From: Clostridiales bacterium
Lineage (GTDB): Bacteria; Bacillota; Clostridia; Oscillospirales; UBA644
DNA length: 64,000 nucleotides
NCBI GenBank assembly: GCA_016281915.1
Contig: JAEEJO010000077.1
Coordinates: forward strand, 129,508-193,507
Direction of reading: 5' to 3'
Shown: one piece after another, positions 37,017-46,712 of the stretch
How the letters are laid out: each line of letters opens with the position of its first letter
How positions within the stretch are numbered: the stretch's first letter is position 1
Position numbers and translations under genes: made by a program
Notes under the pieces: model-generated
Told to the model about the DNA's origin: nothing
Seen by the model: only the letters and a program-made list of their open reading frames with translations
Databases searched by the model: none

Positions 37017-37961
37017 TCAATTTTTATTATAGCACATTTTTAAGAATATTTCCATATGTTTTATGCAAGAATTCAGAATTTCTTCGAAATTATTTGTATC
37101 AATATTGTGCCAAATGATACTTTTATCTCTTTTAAACCATGTTATCTGCCTTTTAGCATATCTTCTGCTCTCTTGCTTGATCTGTTCGATGGCTTCGTCA
37201 AGAGATATTTTACCGGCTAAATAGTTGTTTAATTGTCGATATCCTATTGCCTGGGCCGCAGTTGAAGATAGTTTATTGTTATTTAACGAGCGCACTTCAT
37301 CAAGAAACCCCTGCTGCATCATAATATCAACGCGATTATTGATCCGTGAATAAAGATACTCACGGTCAATTGATGTAAGTCCTAATTTCAAAAACTCATA
37401 TTGTGGCTGCTGTTTGGATGCCCGGTTAAATTCTTCAACAGTCTTTCCTTCGCTTCTGTAGATCTCTAAAGCTCTTGAGATTCTTTTTACATCATTGTCT
37501 TTAAGCTTTTCGTATGATTCGAGATCAATTGCGCGCAAAAGCCGTTTTAATTCGAATGATCCGTTGATATCTGCATAGTTTTTAAGAAAAGACCTGTATT
37601 CATTGTCTGCTTTTGAAGGAGATAGTTTAATGTTATCTGTAAAAGATGATATATAGAGTCCCGTTCCTCCGACAATGATCGGCAGTTTATTCCTCGATAA
37701 TATGTCTTTTACGGCAACATTTATCAGATCGAGATAATCCGCCAGCGAAAACTCCTCTGAGGGATCAATAATATCGATAAGGTGGTGTTTGATTCCCTTT
37801 TTTTCTGACTTTGTAACCTTTGCTGTTCCGATATCCATTCCTCTGTAGACCTGCATAGAGTCTGCAGAAACAATTTCTCCGTTGAATCTTAGCGCGAGTT
37901 CTACTGAAAGAGATGTTTTCCCTGAGGCTGTAGGTCCTACTATAACAATAATCTTTTCCAC
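37017..37961 (-). CDS. miaA: tRNA dimethylallyltransferase
   Basis: VIVGPTASGKTSLSVELA; SADSMQVYRGMDIGTAKV; VGGTGLYISSF. Confidence 0.96.
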   Translation of the reverse strand: MEKIIVIVGPTASGKTSLSVELALRFNGEIVSADSMQVYRGMDIGTAKVTKSEKKGIKHHLIDIIDPSEEFSLADYLDLINVAVKDILSRNKLPIIVGGTGLYISSFTDNIKLSPSKADNEYRSFLKNYADINGSFELKRLLRAIDLESYEKLKDNDVKRISRALEIYRSEGKTVEEFNRASKQQPQYEFLKLGLTSIDREYLYSRINNRVDIMMQQGFLDEVRSLNNNKLSSTAAQAIGYRQLNNYLAGKISLDEAIEQIKQESRRYAKRQITWFKRDKSIIWHNIDTNNFEEILNSCIKHMEIFLKMCYNKN

Positions 37962-37965
37962 TACC

Positions 37966-39957
37966 CTATCCTACGATACGTCTGAATTGTTTTTCTATTG
38001 CGGTTTTTGTCATCACGAACACTATAGGTCTTCCGTGCGGACAATACTTTAAAGAATCCCTTTTCTTTAAGTATTCGTCTATCAGTCCTTTTAATTCAAA
38101 CCCGGAACTCCTTTTCCCGCTTTTAATGGCGGCTTTACATGAGATAGTGTAAAGGAATTTTTCAAGAAGTTCTTTGCCTTCAAACATTTTAAGTTTTAGC
38201 TCTTCAGCTATTTCGCTGAGCAAAACTTCTGTGTCCTCTGTCTCTATTATGCTGGGAATTTCTCTGAGTATAAGAGTTCCGTTCAAATCATCGATATCAA
38301 ATCCGATTTTTTTAAGGATTTCTTTATTTTCAATCAGAACTATTCTGTCTGAATTGGAAACAGAAATGATTCTGGGTGTCAAAAGTGTTTGAACTTCGAT
38401 AAATTCAGAGGATCTTAGCTTTTCAAAAATCATTCTTTCGTGTAGTGCGTGCTTATCGATAAACATTATTTCTTCTGAAAATTCTATAATGACATATGTG
38501 TTGAAAACTTCACCGATAAGCTTATACTGCGGCATATCGTCTAATGTAAGCTTGATTTCCTCTTCAGCATCGGATTTTTGAGAATGGGTATTCGTCAGAT
38601 TTTGATCGTTTGATACGGAAGAAAAATCTGCAGCTTTTAAAATCTGCTCAGGATCAATATCTATATTGTTTTTTTCGACATATTCTTTTATTCTTGATAA
38701 TGCTTCGAGAGGATCACTGCGCATTTGCAGCTTTTCATTATTGGCTTGTAATGAATTTGCCGAATCATAGCGTCGTGTTCTTTCATTATATGATGCGCCT
38801 TGCAAAGACGGGCGAGCTGGAGGCCTTTTATATGTTGTTATTTCCCAATTGTTAACGGTTCTTACGTTTTCTACCTCTTTAACCGAAGTTGACTCGTTAT
38901 AATTTAAGGCGGGAATGTCCTTCTGACCATCCAATGAATTCTCCGGCATCTTAATCTGATATATGCCTGATTCAGAAGCCAAGGCCTCTCGGACGGCGGC
39001 AGAAACAGCAGCAGCTACGGACTTATCATTTGAAAATTTTATTTCAAGCTTCGACGGATGGACATTGACATCAATTTCTGACGAATTAATTGTCAGCAGA
39101 ATGACGCAGACGGGATATCTGCCGACAAGCATGCTGTTTCTGAATGACATTTCAAATGCCTGTTGGAGAGTTTTTGATTTAACAAGACGACCGTTTACAA
39201 AAAACATTTGAAGATTTCTGTTAGGTCTTGTTGCAAGAGGTCTTCCGATATAACCGCTGACACTAATTGCAGAATCTGAATATTCCAGCGGTATCATATC
39301 TTTCGCAAGTTCTGACCCGAAGACAGAATATATAACGTTTTTAAGATTGCCGTTAGGCGCTGTAAAGAAACGTTGAACGCCATTAATAATATAAGAAAAA
39401 GCAATATTTGTATGAGACAGTGCGAGCTTTTCGATCAGTCCGCTTATAGCAGATCGTTCGGATTGTTCCGACTTCATAAACTTAAGTCTTGCAGGCGTAT
39501 TATAAAATAGATCTCTGATCTCGATTGTTGTTCCGTCTGATGCTCCTATCTCTGCCTCATCGGTTATAGACCCGCCTTCAATCGTAATACAGTAGCCGGA
39601 AACAGAGTCCGGTTCCTTAGTTTTGAGATAAACTTTTGATACTGCAGATATAGCTGCAAGAGCTTCTCCTCTGAAACCGAGGGTATTAATGGAATACAGA
39701 TCAGCGCGTGAAGATATCTTGCTTGTTGCATGCTTTTGAAATGCAGTTTTTGCATCTTCAGGCGACATTCCGCAACCATCGTCTGTAACACGGATGTATT
39801 CCAGTCCACCGCCGATGATTTCAACCGTTATTTTAGTGGCACCTGCATCAATAGAGTTTTCAACAAGTTCTTTCACTACAGATGCCGGTCTTTCAACAAC
39901 TTCACCTGCAGCAATCAGATCTGATATATCGTTCCCGAGGATTTTGATTCTATTCAT
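37966..39957 (-). CDS. mutL: DNA mismatch repair protein MutL
   Basis: IAAGEVVERPASVVKELVENSIDAGATKI; TLGFRGEALAAISAVS; VNVHPSKLEIKF. Confidence 0.97.
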   Translation of the reverse strand: MNRIKILGNDISDLIAAGEVVERPASVVKELVENSIDAGATKITVEIIGGGLEYIRVTDDGCGMSPEDAKTAFQKHATSKISSRADLYSINTLGFRGEALAAISAVSKVYLKTKEPDSVSGYCITIEGGSITDEAEIGASDGTTIEIRDLFYNTPARLKFMKSEQSERSAISGLIEKLALSHTNIAFSYIINGVQRFFTAPNGNLKNVIYSVFGSELAKDMIPLEYSDSAISVSGYIGRPLATRPNRNLQMFFVNGRLVKSKTLQQAFEMSFRNSMLVGRYPVCVILLTINSSEIDVNVHPSKLEIKFSNDKSVAAAVSAAVREALASESGIYQIKMPENSLDGQKDIPALNYNESTSVKEVENVRTVNNWEITTYKRPPARPSLQGASYNERTRRYDSANSLQANNEKLQMRSDPLEALSRIKEYVEKNNIDIDPEQILKAADFSSVSNDQNLTNTHSQKSDAEEEIKLTLDDMPQYKLIGEVFNTYVIIEFSEEIMFIDKHALHERMIFEKLRSSEFIEVQTLLTPRIISVSNSDRIVLIENKEILKKIGFDIDDLNGTLILREIPSIIETEDTEVLLSEIAEELKLKMFEGKELLEKFLYTISCKAAIKSGKRSSGFELKGLIDEYLKKRDSLKYCPHGRPIVFVMTKTAIEKQFRRIVG

Positions 39958-42554
39958 TCTGCTTCCTTTGCTTTTTGAGACAGATCATAAAGCAGATTAA
40001 GAGCTTCAACAGGAGTGATCACTGTTGCATCTGTTTTGATAAGCCTGTCTATAATCTCTTCATGAAGTGTATTCTTTAAAGAAATCTGATCGTCGAAATT
40101 TGAATTAACAACATTATTATTTAACGATGCTTTGCCGTTTTCGAGTTCGGCGAGAATCTCCTCCGCTCTTTTGATGATGTCATCTGGAACACCGGCAAGG
40201 CGTGCAACATCGATGCCGTAGCTGTCGTCTGTTCCGCCTCTGACGATCTTCCTAAGAAATATAATGTCCTTACCGCGTTTTTTTGCTGCGATGCTGTAAT
40301 TTTTAATGCCGTCATAATGGCCTTCAAGCGCGGTGAGTTCATGATAATGAGTTGCAAAAAGAGAGCGTGCCTTTATTTTATTCGATACATTCTCAAGAAC
40401 AGCCTGGGCAATGCTCATTCCGTCAAACGTACTTGTTCCACGGCCTATTTCATCAAATATCAGCAGACTTCTTTTCGTTGCATTTTTAACGATATAGGCA
40501 ACTTCATTCATTTCCATCATAAAAGTCGACTGCCCCGAGACAAGGTCGTCACTTGCGCCAACACGAGTGAAAATCTTATCAACGATACCTATTTGAGCGG
40601 AATATGCCGGAACAAAACATCCGATCTGCGCCATTAAAACTATCAGGGCCACCTGTCTCATGTATGTCGATTTTCCCGCCATATTCGGACCGGTAATGAC
40701 AGCCATTCTGTCTGTTGAAGTATTAAGGAATGTATCGTTAGGAATAAATAGCTCTGATTTCATCAATGATTCAACAACAGGATGACGACCGTTTTTTATT
40801 GAGATAGTATCAGAAAGATCTATGTCCGGCTGTACATAACCGTTTTTTGCGGATACGTTTGCAAAAGAAACGAGCATATCGAGATATCCGATAGCGTTTG
40901 CCGTTTCTTTAATTGGAATAAGGTATTTACCTACGAATTCAACGATTTGTCTGTAAAGCTCGTTCTCAAGTGCAACCAGTTTGTCGCTTGCGGACAAAAG
41001 ATCTTCTTCTATTCGTTTAAGTTCCGGAGTGATATATCTTTCGGCGTTTACAAGCGTCTGTTTTCTTATATAATCCTCGGGAACCTGGTTCAGGAAAGAA
41101 TTGGTAACCTCAATATAGTAACCGAATACTTTATTGAAGCCTATCCTCATATTTTTTATGCCGGTTCTTTCTTTTTCCTGTTGCTCGACTCTTGCAAGAA
41201 CGCCTTTTGCATCTGTTTGCAGTATCCGAAGCCTGTCAGCTTCATCGTTATAGCCGTTCTTTATAAATCCTCCTTCTCTGATAAGGACTGGAGGGTCGTC
41301 AATGATTGCTTTACCGATCAGTTCGCAAATTTCAGGTAACGGGTTTAAACTGCTGTTTATTTCTTTAAGAACTGCCGATTTGAATGGGGCTAACAATTCC
41401 TTAATGGCGTTTACCATTGAAAGCGACGAAGCAAGAGCAACGAGATCTCTGGGATTTATTGTGCCGTAGACGACTTTTGTTGTCAGTCTTTCTATGTCGC
41501 GTATGTCCTTCAGAACGGAAGATAATCTGTCTCTTGTCATATTATCTTCATACAGCATCTTGACGGCATTTTGCCTGTTGACAATTGCTGCTGCGTTAGC
41601 AAGAGGCCTTTCGAGGCTTTTGCGCAAAAAGCGGGCGCCCATTGCGGTACATGTTGTATCAAGAACACCGAGAAGAGATCCGCGCTTTTCTTTCGTTCTC
41701 ATATTCTCGGTAATTTCAAGATTTCTCCATGTTGACGAATCTATTTCTATGTATTCTTTTTTAGAATCTATAGATATTTTATTCAGGTGCCTGAGATCGC
41801 AAAGCTGTGTTTCATATAAATAACACAGCAAAAAACCGAAGTTTGTTACTGCAAGATCATTATCAGCAGGAAAGACACTTATTTTATCTCCAAGATGTGA
41901 TACGACCTTATTCCTGTAAATTGAAATATCTTTTGATATATTGTCATCCGATGCTTCCGAAACACGGCAGTCTGCAGAGTTTTTAATAAACGATGCGATT
42001 GATTCATTTTTCAGAAGCGATGACGGTAAATAGATTTCATTAGGACTGAATTTAAACAGATCGCTGTAGATACTCGTATCCGTATATGAATAATTGTCAG
42101 AAATAATTACATCTCCTGTAGACAGATCTGCAAAGCACAGAGATATCTTTCTTTCCATCTCAAATGCAGAGACAATATACCTGTTTTTTGATGAATCTAG
42201 CATGTCAGGATCCGTAACTGTTCCAGGGGTGATTGTTCTTGTAACTTCCCTGCCTGAAACTTCATTTGTTTCCGGATCTTTATTTTGTTCGCATATGGAT
42301 ACCTTATATCCCTTTGCGATCAGTCGTGCAATGTATCCGTCAACACTGTGATACGGAACGCCGCACATCGGCGCCCTTTTATCCAGACCGCAGTCTCGTC
42401 CGGTCAGCGTGATATCGAGTTCTTTAGATGCAACGATTGCGTCATCAAAAAACATCTCATAAAAATCGCCGAGCCTGTAAAGAAGGATGGAATCCTTGTA
42501 TTTATCCTTAACCGTCAGATACTGCTTCATCATGGGCGATAATGAACCCGCCAT
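39954..42554 (-). CDS. mutS: DNA mismatch repair protein MutS
   Basis: YRLGDFYEMFFDDA; ITGPNMAGKSTYMRQVALIVLMAQIGCFVPA; FDEIGRGTSTFDGMSIA. Confidence 0.98.
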   Translation of the reverse strand: MAGSLSPMMKQYLTVKDKYKDSILLYRLGDFYEMFFDDAIVASKELDITLTGRDCGLDKRAPMCGVPYHSVDGYIARLIAKGYKVSICEQNKDPETNEVSGREVTRTITPGTVTDPDMLDSSKNRYIVSAFEMERKISLCFADLSTGDVIISDNYSYTDTSIYSDLFKFSPNEIYLPSSLLKNESIASFIKNSADCRVSEASDDNISKDISIYRNKVVSHLGDKISVFPADNDLAVTNFGFLLCYLYETQLCDLRHLNKISIDSKKEYIEIDSSTWRNLEITENMRTKEKRGSLLGVLDTTCTAMGARFLRKSLERPLANAAAIVNRQNAVKMLYEDNMTRDRLSSVLKDIRDIERLTTKVVYGTINPRDLVALASSLSMVNAIKELLAPFKSAVLKEINSSLNPLPEICELIGKAIIDDPPVLIREGGFIKNGYNDEADRLRILQTDAKGVLARVEQQEKERTGIKNMRIGFNKVFGYYIEVTNSFLNQVPEDYIRKQTLVNAERYITPELKRIEEDLLSASDKLVALENELYRQIVEFVGKYLIPIKETANAIGYLDMLVSFANVSAKNGYVQPDIDLSDTISIKNGRHPVVESLMKSELFIPNDTFLNTSTDRMAVITGPNMAGKSTYMRQVALIVLMAQIGCFVPAYSAQIGIVDKIFTRVGASDDLVSGQSTFMMEMNEVAYIVKNATKRSLLIFDEIGRGTSTFDGMSIAQAVLENVSNKIKARSLFATHYHELTALEGHYDGIKNYSIAAKKRGKDIIFLRKIVRGGTDDSYGIDVARLAGVPDDIIKRAEEILAELENGKASLNNNVVNSNFDDQISLKNTLHEEIIDRLIKTDATVITPVEALNLLYDLSQKAKEAE

Positions 42555-42588
42555 TTTTAATTGTTCCTTTCCGGCGATTTAAAATGAA

Positions 42589-42981
42589 TCAGTGACAGCC
42601 GCCTCCGCACGTTGCGCAATGAGATTTATCGCAAGATCCTGTTTCTCCTGTGATTTGATAGCTTATGATCGAGTAAACATTATTGACCATATTTTCAAAT
42701 GCTTCTTTAGAAGAATTGAACTCTGCCATAAGGGGATTTGCCATCGCGGTTCTGTATGCCTCACGCATGTCGTTCTGAAGACGTTCGAATTTTGCTTCGT
42801 CTTTATCTTCTTTTTCCATTTCGTTCATAACAGCCATTTTGCGGAGGTTGAATTCCCCTATCTGCATCTGAAGCTCAGAATCATTCTCATATCTTGCTCT
42901 TACTTCTTCATACTTTTTGAATTCCTCGCTGTCTTTGAGCATTTGGCCGATTTTTTTTGCAAGTTCAACAATTTCGTTCAT
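42589..42981 (-). CDS. YlbF/YmcA family protein with Cys-rich C-terminus
   Basis: EIVELAKKIGQMLKDSEEFKKYEEVRARYENDSELQ...; tail CDKSHCATCGGGCH; adjacent to miaB. Confidence 0.85.
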   Translation of the reverse strand: MNEIVELAKKIGQMLKDSEEFKKYEEVRARYENDSELQMQIGEFNLRKMAVMNEMEKEDKDEAKFERLQNDMREAYRTAMANPLMAEFNSSKEAFENMVNNVYSIISYQITGETGSCDKSHCATCGGGCH

Positions 42982-43005
42982 TTTTTTATCTCCTGAAAAA
43001 TTATT

Positions 43006-44418
43006 TTATTTATTTATCGCCTGACCGAAAATTGCCCAGTTAAGAGCCATATCGATCTTAATATCTATAAATTCGCCCGGCATTGCGCCGCATGACGGGA
43101 AATTAACAATTATGTTTCCGTCGGTACGTCCTGTTTGCAGGGTATTGTCGTTTCCCATAGATCCATCAACAAGTATTTTAACTGTTTTCCCGATGTAATT
43201 ACTGTTGAATTGAGTGGCTTTAAAGTTTTGCAACGCGCAAAGTCTGTCAAAACGTTCATGTTTGACAGATTCATCAATCTGCAGCATGCTCGCAGCCGGC
43301 GTTCCGGATCTGACAGAATAGATAAATGTGTAAAGTCCCTGAAAACCGACTTTGTCAACAAGAGAAACGGTTTCGTTGAAATCATCATCTGTTTCAGACG
43401 GGAACCCCACTATTACATCACTTGTTAAAACAAGATCCGGAATAACGCTTCTGGCGTATCCTATAAGATCCAGGTATTGTTCTCTTGTGTATCTTCTGTT
43501 CATAAGAGATAATATCCTGTTGCTTCCGGATTGAAATGGAAGATGCAGATGTTTGCAGATCTTAGGGCATTCGGCAACAGTATCTATTAGTTCTTTTGTT
43601 GCGTCTTTCGGATGAGACGTCATAAAACGGATCCGAAAATCACCGTCGATATCATTTATCATGCGTAATAGTTTTGCAAAATTCCAGTTGCTATCGGTGT
43701 CATTGCAATAAGAGTTTACGTTTTGCCCTAGTAAAGTAATATCTTTATAACCTTCAGAGATCAGTGATGAGACCTCTTCAATAACTTTTTCAGGTGGTCT
43801 AGACCTTTCTCTGCCTCTGACATACGGGACTATACAGTAAGAGCAAAAATTATTGCATCCATACATTACTGAAACCCATGCTTTATAACTGCTTGCCCTT
43901 TGGACTGGAATATCTTCAACAATTGAGCCTTTTTCTTTTTTTACATCGAAAATTCGTTCATGGCATGTAATGCAATTGTAAAGATTCTCTGGAAATCTTC
44001 CGATCGCCTGAGGTCCGAAGACGAGATCTACGTGCTTATATTTTTTACTCAGCTCCGAGGCGATCTCTTCTCGCTGCATCATACAACCGCAGAACGCAAC
44101 AATCACGTCGGGCCTTTCGCGCTTAATACCCACAAGCGATCCAATCGTACCGAAAACACGCTGCTCAGCATGTTCGCGGACAGCACACGTATTATAGAGG
44201 ATTACGTCTGCTTCCTCCCGGTTTTCTGTCTTTTCGTATCCCATGTCGGAAAGCATGCCGTTAATCTTTTCGGTATCGCTCTCGTTCTGCTGGCAACCGA
44301 AGGTATGTGTGAAATACATCGGGCGTTTGCCGTTTTTCAATAAATATGAATATGTTATTCCGCGAACTTTGTCGCAATATTCCCTTTGTGAAGAATATAA
44401 GATCAGGTCGTTTTTCAT
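43006..44418 (-). CDS. miaB: tRNA (N6-isopentenyl adenosine(37)-C2)-methylthiotransferase
   Basis: FTHTFGCQQNESDTEKI; VMYGCNNFCSYCIVPYVRGRERSRPPE. Confidence 0.97.
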   Translation of the reverse strand: MKNDLILYSSQREYCDKVRGITYSYLLKNGKRPMYFTHTFGCQQNESDTEKINGMLSDMGYEKTENREEADVILYNTCAVREHAEQRVFGTIGSLVGIKRERPDVIVAFCGCMMQREEIASELSKKYKHVDLVFGPQAIGRFPENLYNCITCHERIFDVKKEKGSIVEDIPVQRASSYKAWVSVMYGCNNFCSYCIVPYVRGRERSRPPEKVIEEVSSLISEGYKDITLLGQNVNSYCNDTDSNWNFAKLLRMINDIDGDFRIRFMTSHPKDATKELIDTVAECPKICKHLHLPFQSGSNRILSLMNRRYTREQYLDLIGYARSVIPDLVLTSDVIVGFPSETDDDFNETVSLVDKVGFQGLYTFIYSVRSGTPAASMLQIDESVKHERFDRLCALQNFKATQFNSNYIGKTVKILVDGSMGNDNTLQTGRTDGNIIVNFPSCGAMPGEFIDIKIDMALNWAIFGQAINK

Positions 44419-44449
44419 ACTCTATTCCTATCATATTTATACATTCTAT

Positions 44450-44478
44450 ATTATAATACATTTTTTGTAATTTGTAAA
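44450..44478 (-). promoter_or_regulatory. miaB operon promoter
   Basis: - strand TTTACA-N17-TATAAT. Confidence 0.7.
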
Positions 44479-44527
44479 GCATTACGGTGAAATTTAATAG
44501 AAAAAATAAATATTTTTAAATCTGACC

Positions 44528-44556
44528 TTTACAAAAACATTATTTCATGGTATAAT
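44528..44556 (+). promoter_or_regulatory. Promoter of small Cys-rich ORF/pgi
   Basis: TTTACA-N17-TATAAT. Confidence 0.7.
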
Positions 44557-44585
44557 GAGTTATCTAAAGCGTATGGAGGGTCATT

Positions 44586-44792
44586 ATGTTCAGAAAAAAG
44601 CATGATGTTGATTGTTTATATTGCAAGTACGGATATGTTTTATATAATGAAACCGACTGTTTATGCGATAAATACGGATTCATACAAAGAAAGAACAAGT
44701 GTTCAAAATTTACTTATGAGCCGTTGAAACGAATCCCCTCCCCACCCGCTTCTACTCCGGAATTCAATGAAAATGATTTCAAACTGGAATGA
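44586..44792 (+). CDS. Small Cys-rich protein of unknown function
   Basis: 68 aa, DCLYCKYG...DCLCDKYG...CSKFTYEPLKRIP; promoter and SD (ggaggg) upstream. Confidence 0.75.
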   Translation: MFRKKHDVDCLYCKYGYVLYNETDCLCDKYGFIQRKNKCSKFTYEPLKRIPSPPASTPEFNENDFKLE

Positions 44793-44805
44793 AAGGAATT
44801 AAGTT

Positions 44806-46143
44806 ATGAATACACCCCTGACGCTCAATGAGAGATTTACCCAAAAGTTTGTATCGTCGCACGAATTTACCGCACTTCAGCCGTTTGTTTCCGCTGCAGA
44901 CACCCTGATCAGAGAAAAATCAGGTCTTGGAAACGGATTTCTCGGATGGGTAAGGCTTCCCGAGAACTACGACAAAGAAGAATTTGCAAGAGTTAAAAGG
45001 ACCGCTGAAAAAATAAGGAACGACAGTGACGTATTGGTAGTTATCGGTATTGGCGGTTCGTATCTCGGTTCAAGAGCCGTTATAGAGTTCTGTCAGCCTG
45101 TTTTTGGGACATCGGATAATAAATCTCCTGAAATTCTCTTCCTCGGCAACAATCTGAGCCCTTCACACATGGTCGAGGTCCTGAACAAGTGTAAAGGTAA
45201 AAGAATTTCCGTCAATGTTATTTCAAAGTCGGGAACCACCACGGAACCTGCGCTCGCTTTCAGGGTAATGAAGGACTTACTTGAAAAGGAATATGGTGAG
45301 GATGCAAAATATCGTATTTATGCAACTACCGATAAAGCAAAGGGAACATTAAAAAAACTATCAGACGAAAAAGGCTATGAAACCTTTGTTATACCCGATG
45401 ATATAGGTGGCAGATATTCTGTTCTTACTCCTGTCGGCCTTCTTCCGATTGCCGTTGCAGGAATCGATATAAATGCTTTGATGGCGGGCGCTTTCAGCGC
45501 GATGAATGATTTTAACACAGATGATTTAGGTAAAAATGCAGCATACAGATACGCTGCGTTGAGAACTATTTTCAGCAGAAAAGGAAAAACCTCTGAAATA
45601 ACCGTTGGTTATGAGCCGTTTATAGCTTCATTCTGTGAGTGGATCAAGCAACTTCACGGAGAAAGTGAAGGAAAAGACAATAAGGGACTTTTCCCTGCAA
45701 GCATGATCTTTTCCACAGATCTTCATTCTCTCGGCCAATACGTTCAGCAGGGACAGAGAAATCTCTTCGAGACAGTCCTGTGGATCAATAATCCTAAAAC
45801 AGATATGAGCATACTTTCCGATCCGAACAATCTTGACGGACTGAACTTCCTATCAGATAAAACTTTGAATGAAATCAACAGAAACGCTTTCATGGGAACT
45901 GTTCTGGCTCACGTTGAGGGCGGGGTTCCAAATATCCTGCTCGAACTGAATGATGCATCCCCCTATTCTCTCGGCTATCTTATTTATTTTTACGAGAAAG
46001 CTTGTGCCCTTGCCGGATATCTTAACGGCGTAAATCCTTTTGATCAGCCCGGAGTAGAATCTTATAAAAAGAATATGTTTGCGCTTTTAGGCAAGCCCGG
46101 CTATGAGGATATGAGAGCGGAGCTCGAAGCTAAACTGAAATAA
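44806..46143 (+). CDS. pgi: Glucose-6-phosphate isomerase
   Basis: [66 protein letters not shown]. Confidence 0.97.
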   Translation: MNTPLTLNERFTQKFVSSHEFTALQPFVSAADTLIREKSGLGNGFLGWVRLPENYDKEEFARVKRTAEKIRNDSDVLVVIGIGGSYLGSRAVIEFCQPVFGTSDNKSPEILFLGNNLSPSHMVEVLNKCKGKRISVNVISKSGTTTEPALAFRVMKDLLEKEYGEDAKYRIYATTDKAKGTLKKLSDEKGYETFVIPDDIGGRYSVLTPVGLLPIAVAGIDINALMAGAFSAMNDFNTDDLGKNAAYRYAALRTIFSRKGKTSEITVGYEPFIASFCEWIKQLHGESEGKDNKGLFPASMIFSTDLHSLGQYVQQGQRNLFETVLWINNPKTDMSILSDPNNLDGLNFLSDKTLNEINRNAFMGTVLAHVEGGVPNILLELNDASPYSLGYLIYFYEKACALAGYLNGVNPFDQPGVESYKKNMFALLGKPGYEDMRAELEAKLK

Positions 46144-46187
46144 AAGCATAAAATGATTGGAAAATTATTTTTTGACTGTATTTTCAC

Positions 46188-46216
46188 TTGCTTTATCCGG
46201 AAAAATATGTTATAAT
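46188..46216 (+). promoter_or_regulatory. Promoter of small P-loop gene
   Basis: TTGCTT-N17-TATAAT. Confidence 0.6.
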
Positions 46217-46240
46217 ACAATAAAAGGAGTGTGTTGCGAT

Positions 46241-46654
46241 ATGATAAAAGTGATTATGGGACTTAAAGGTATGGGAAAAACGAAGGCCCTTATTGAAAAT
46301 GTCAACAGTTCCGTAAACGAAGAACACGGAAACGTTATCTGCATAGAAAAAGACCATAAGCTCAGATACGACATCAGTTATAAGGCACGTCTTATCAGCG
46401 CCAACGAATATGAAATAGACGGTTTTGACAAGTTTTACGGTTTTATTTGCGGTCTGATTGCCGGCAACTATGATATTACGGCTATTTATGTCGATTCGAT
46501 TCTTAAAATATGCGGCGAGGATATGGAAGAGTTTTATAATTTCCTTAAAAAGATCGAAAAGCTTACTGAAAACATAAAAGTATTTATGACAGCAAGTTAC
46601 GACATCGAAAAAGTTCCTGAAAATCTTCGCGAATATATCCACCATCACGAATAA
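46241..46654 (+). CDS. Small P-loop (Walker A) protein of unknown function; start revised from track's 46157
   Basis: MIKVIMGLKGMGKTKALIENV; SD aaaggag; promoter overlaps the track's N-terminal codons. Confidence 0.8.
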   Translation: MIKVIMGLKGMGKTKALIENVNSSVNEEHGNVICIEKDHKLRYDISYKARLISANEYEIDGFDKFYGFICGLIAGNYDITAIYVDSILKICGEDMEEFYNFLKKIEKLTENIKVFMTASYDIEKVPENLREYIHHHE

Positions 46655-46671
46655 TCATACTTAGTATTAAT

Positions 46672-46712
46672 AAATATCCACCCGCAATGCGGGTGGATAT
46701 TTATTTATTTGT
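46672..46712. terminator. Bidirectional terminator
   Basis: aaatatccacccgc-aat-gcgggtggatattt, A/T flanks. Confidence 0.9.

Noticed and set aside
42592-42996. + strand 134-aa ORF antisense to the YlbF-like gene
   Set aside because: Aromatic/Cys composition typical of reverse-complement shadow translation; the - strand protein is clearly recognisable.
46193-46648. - strand 151-aa ORF opposite the P-loop gene
   Set aside because: Shadow ORF; the + strand has promoter, SD and Walker A motif.
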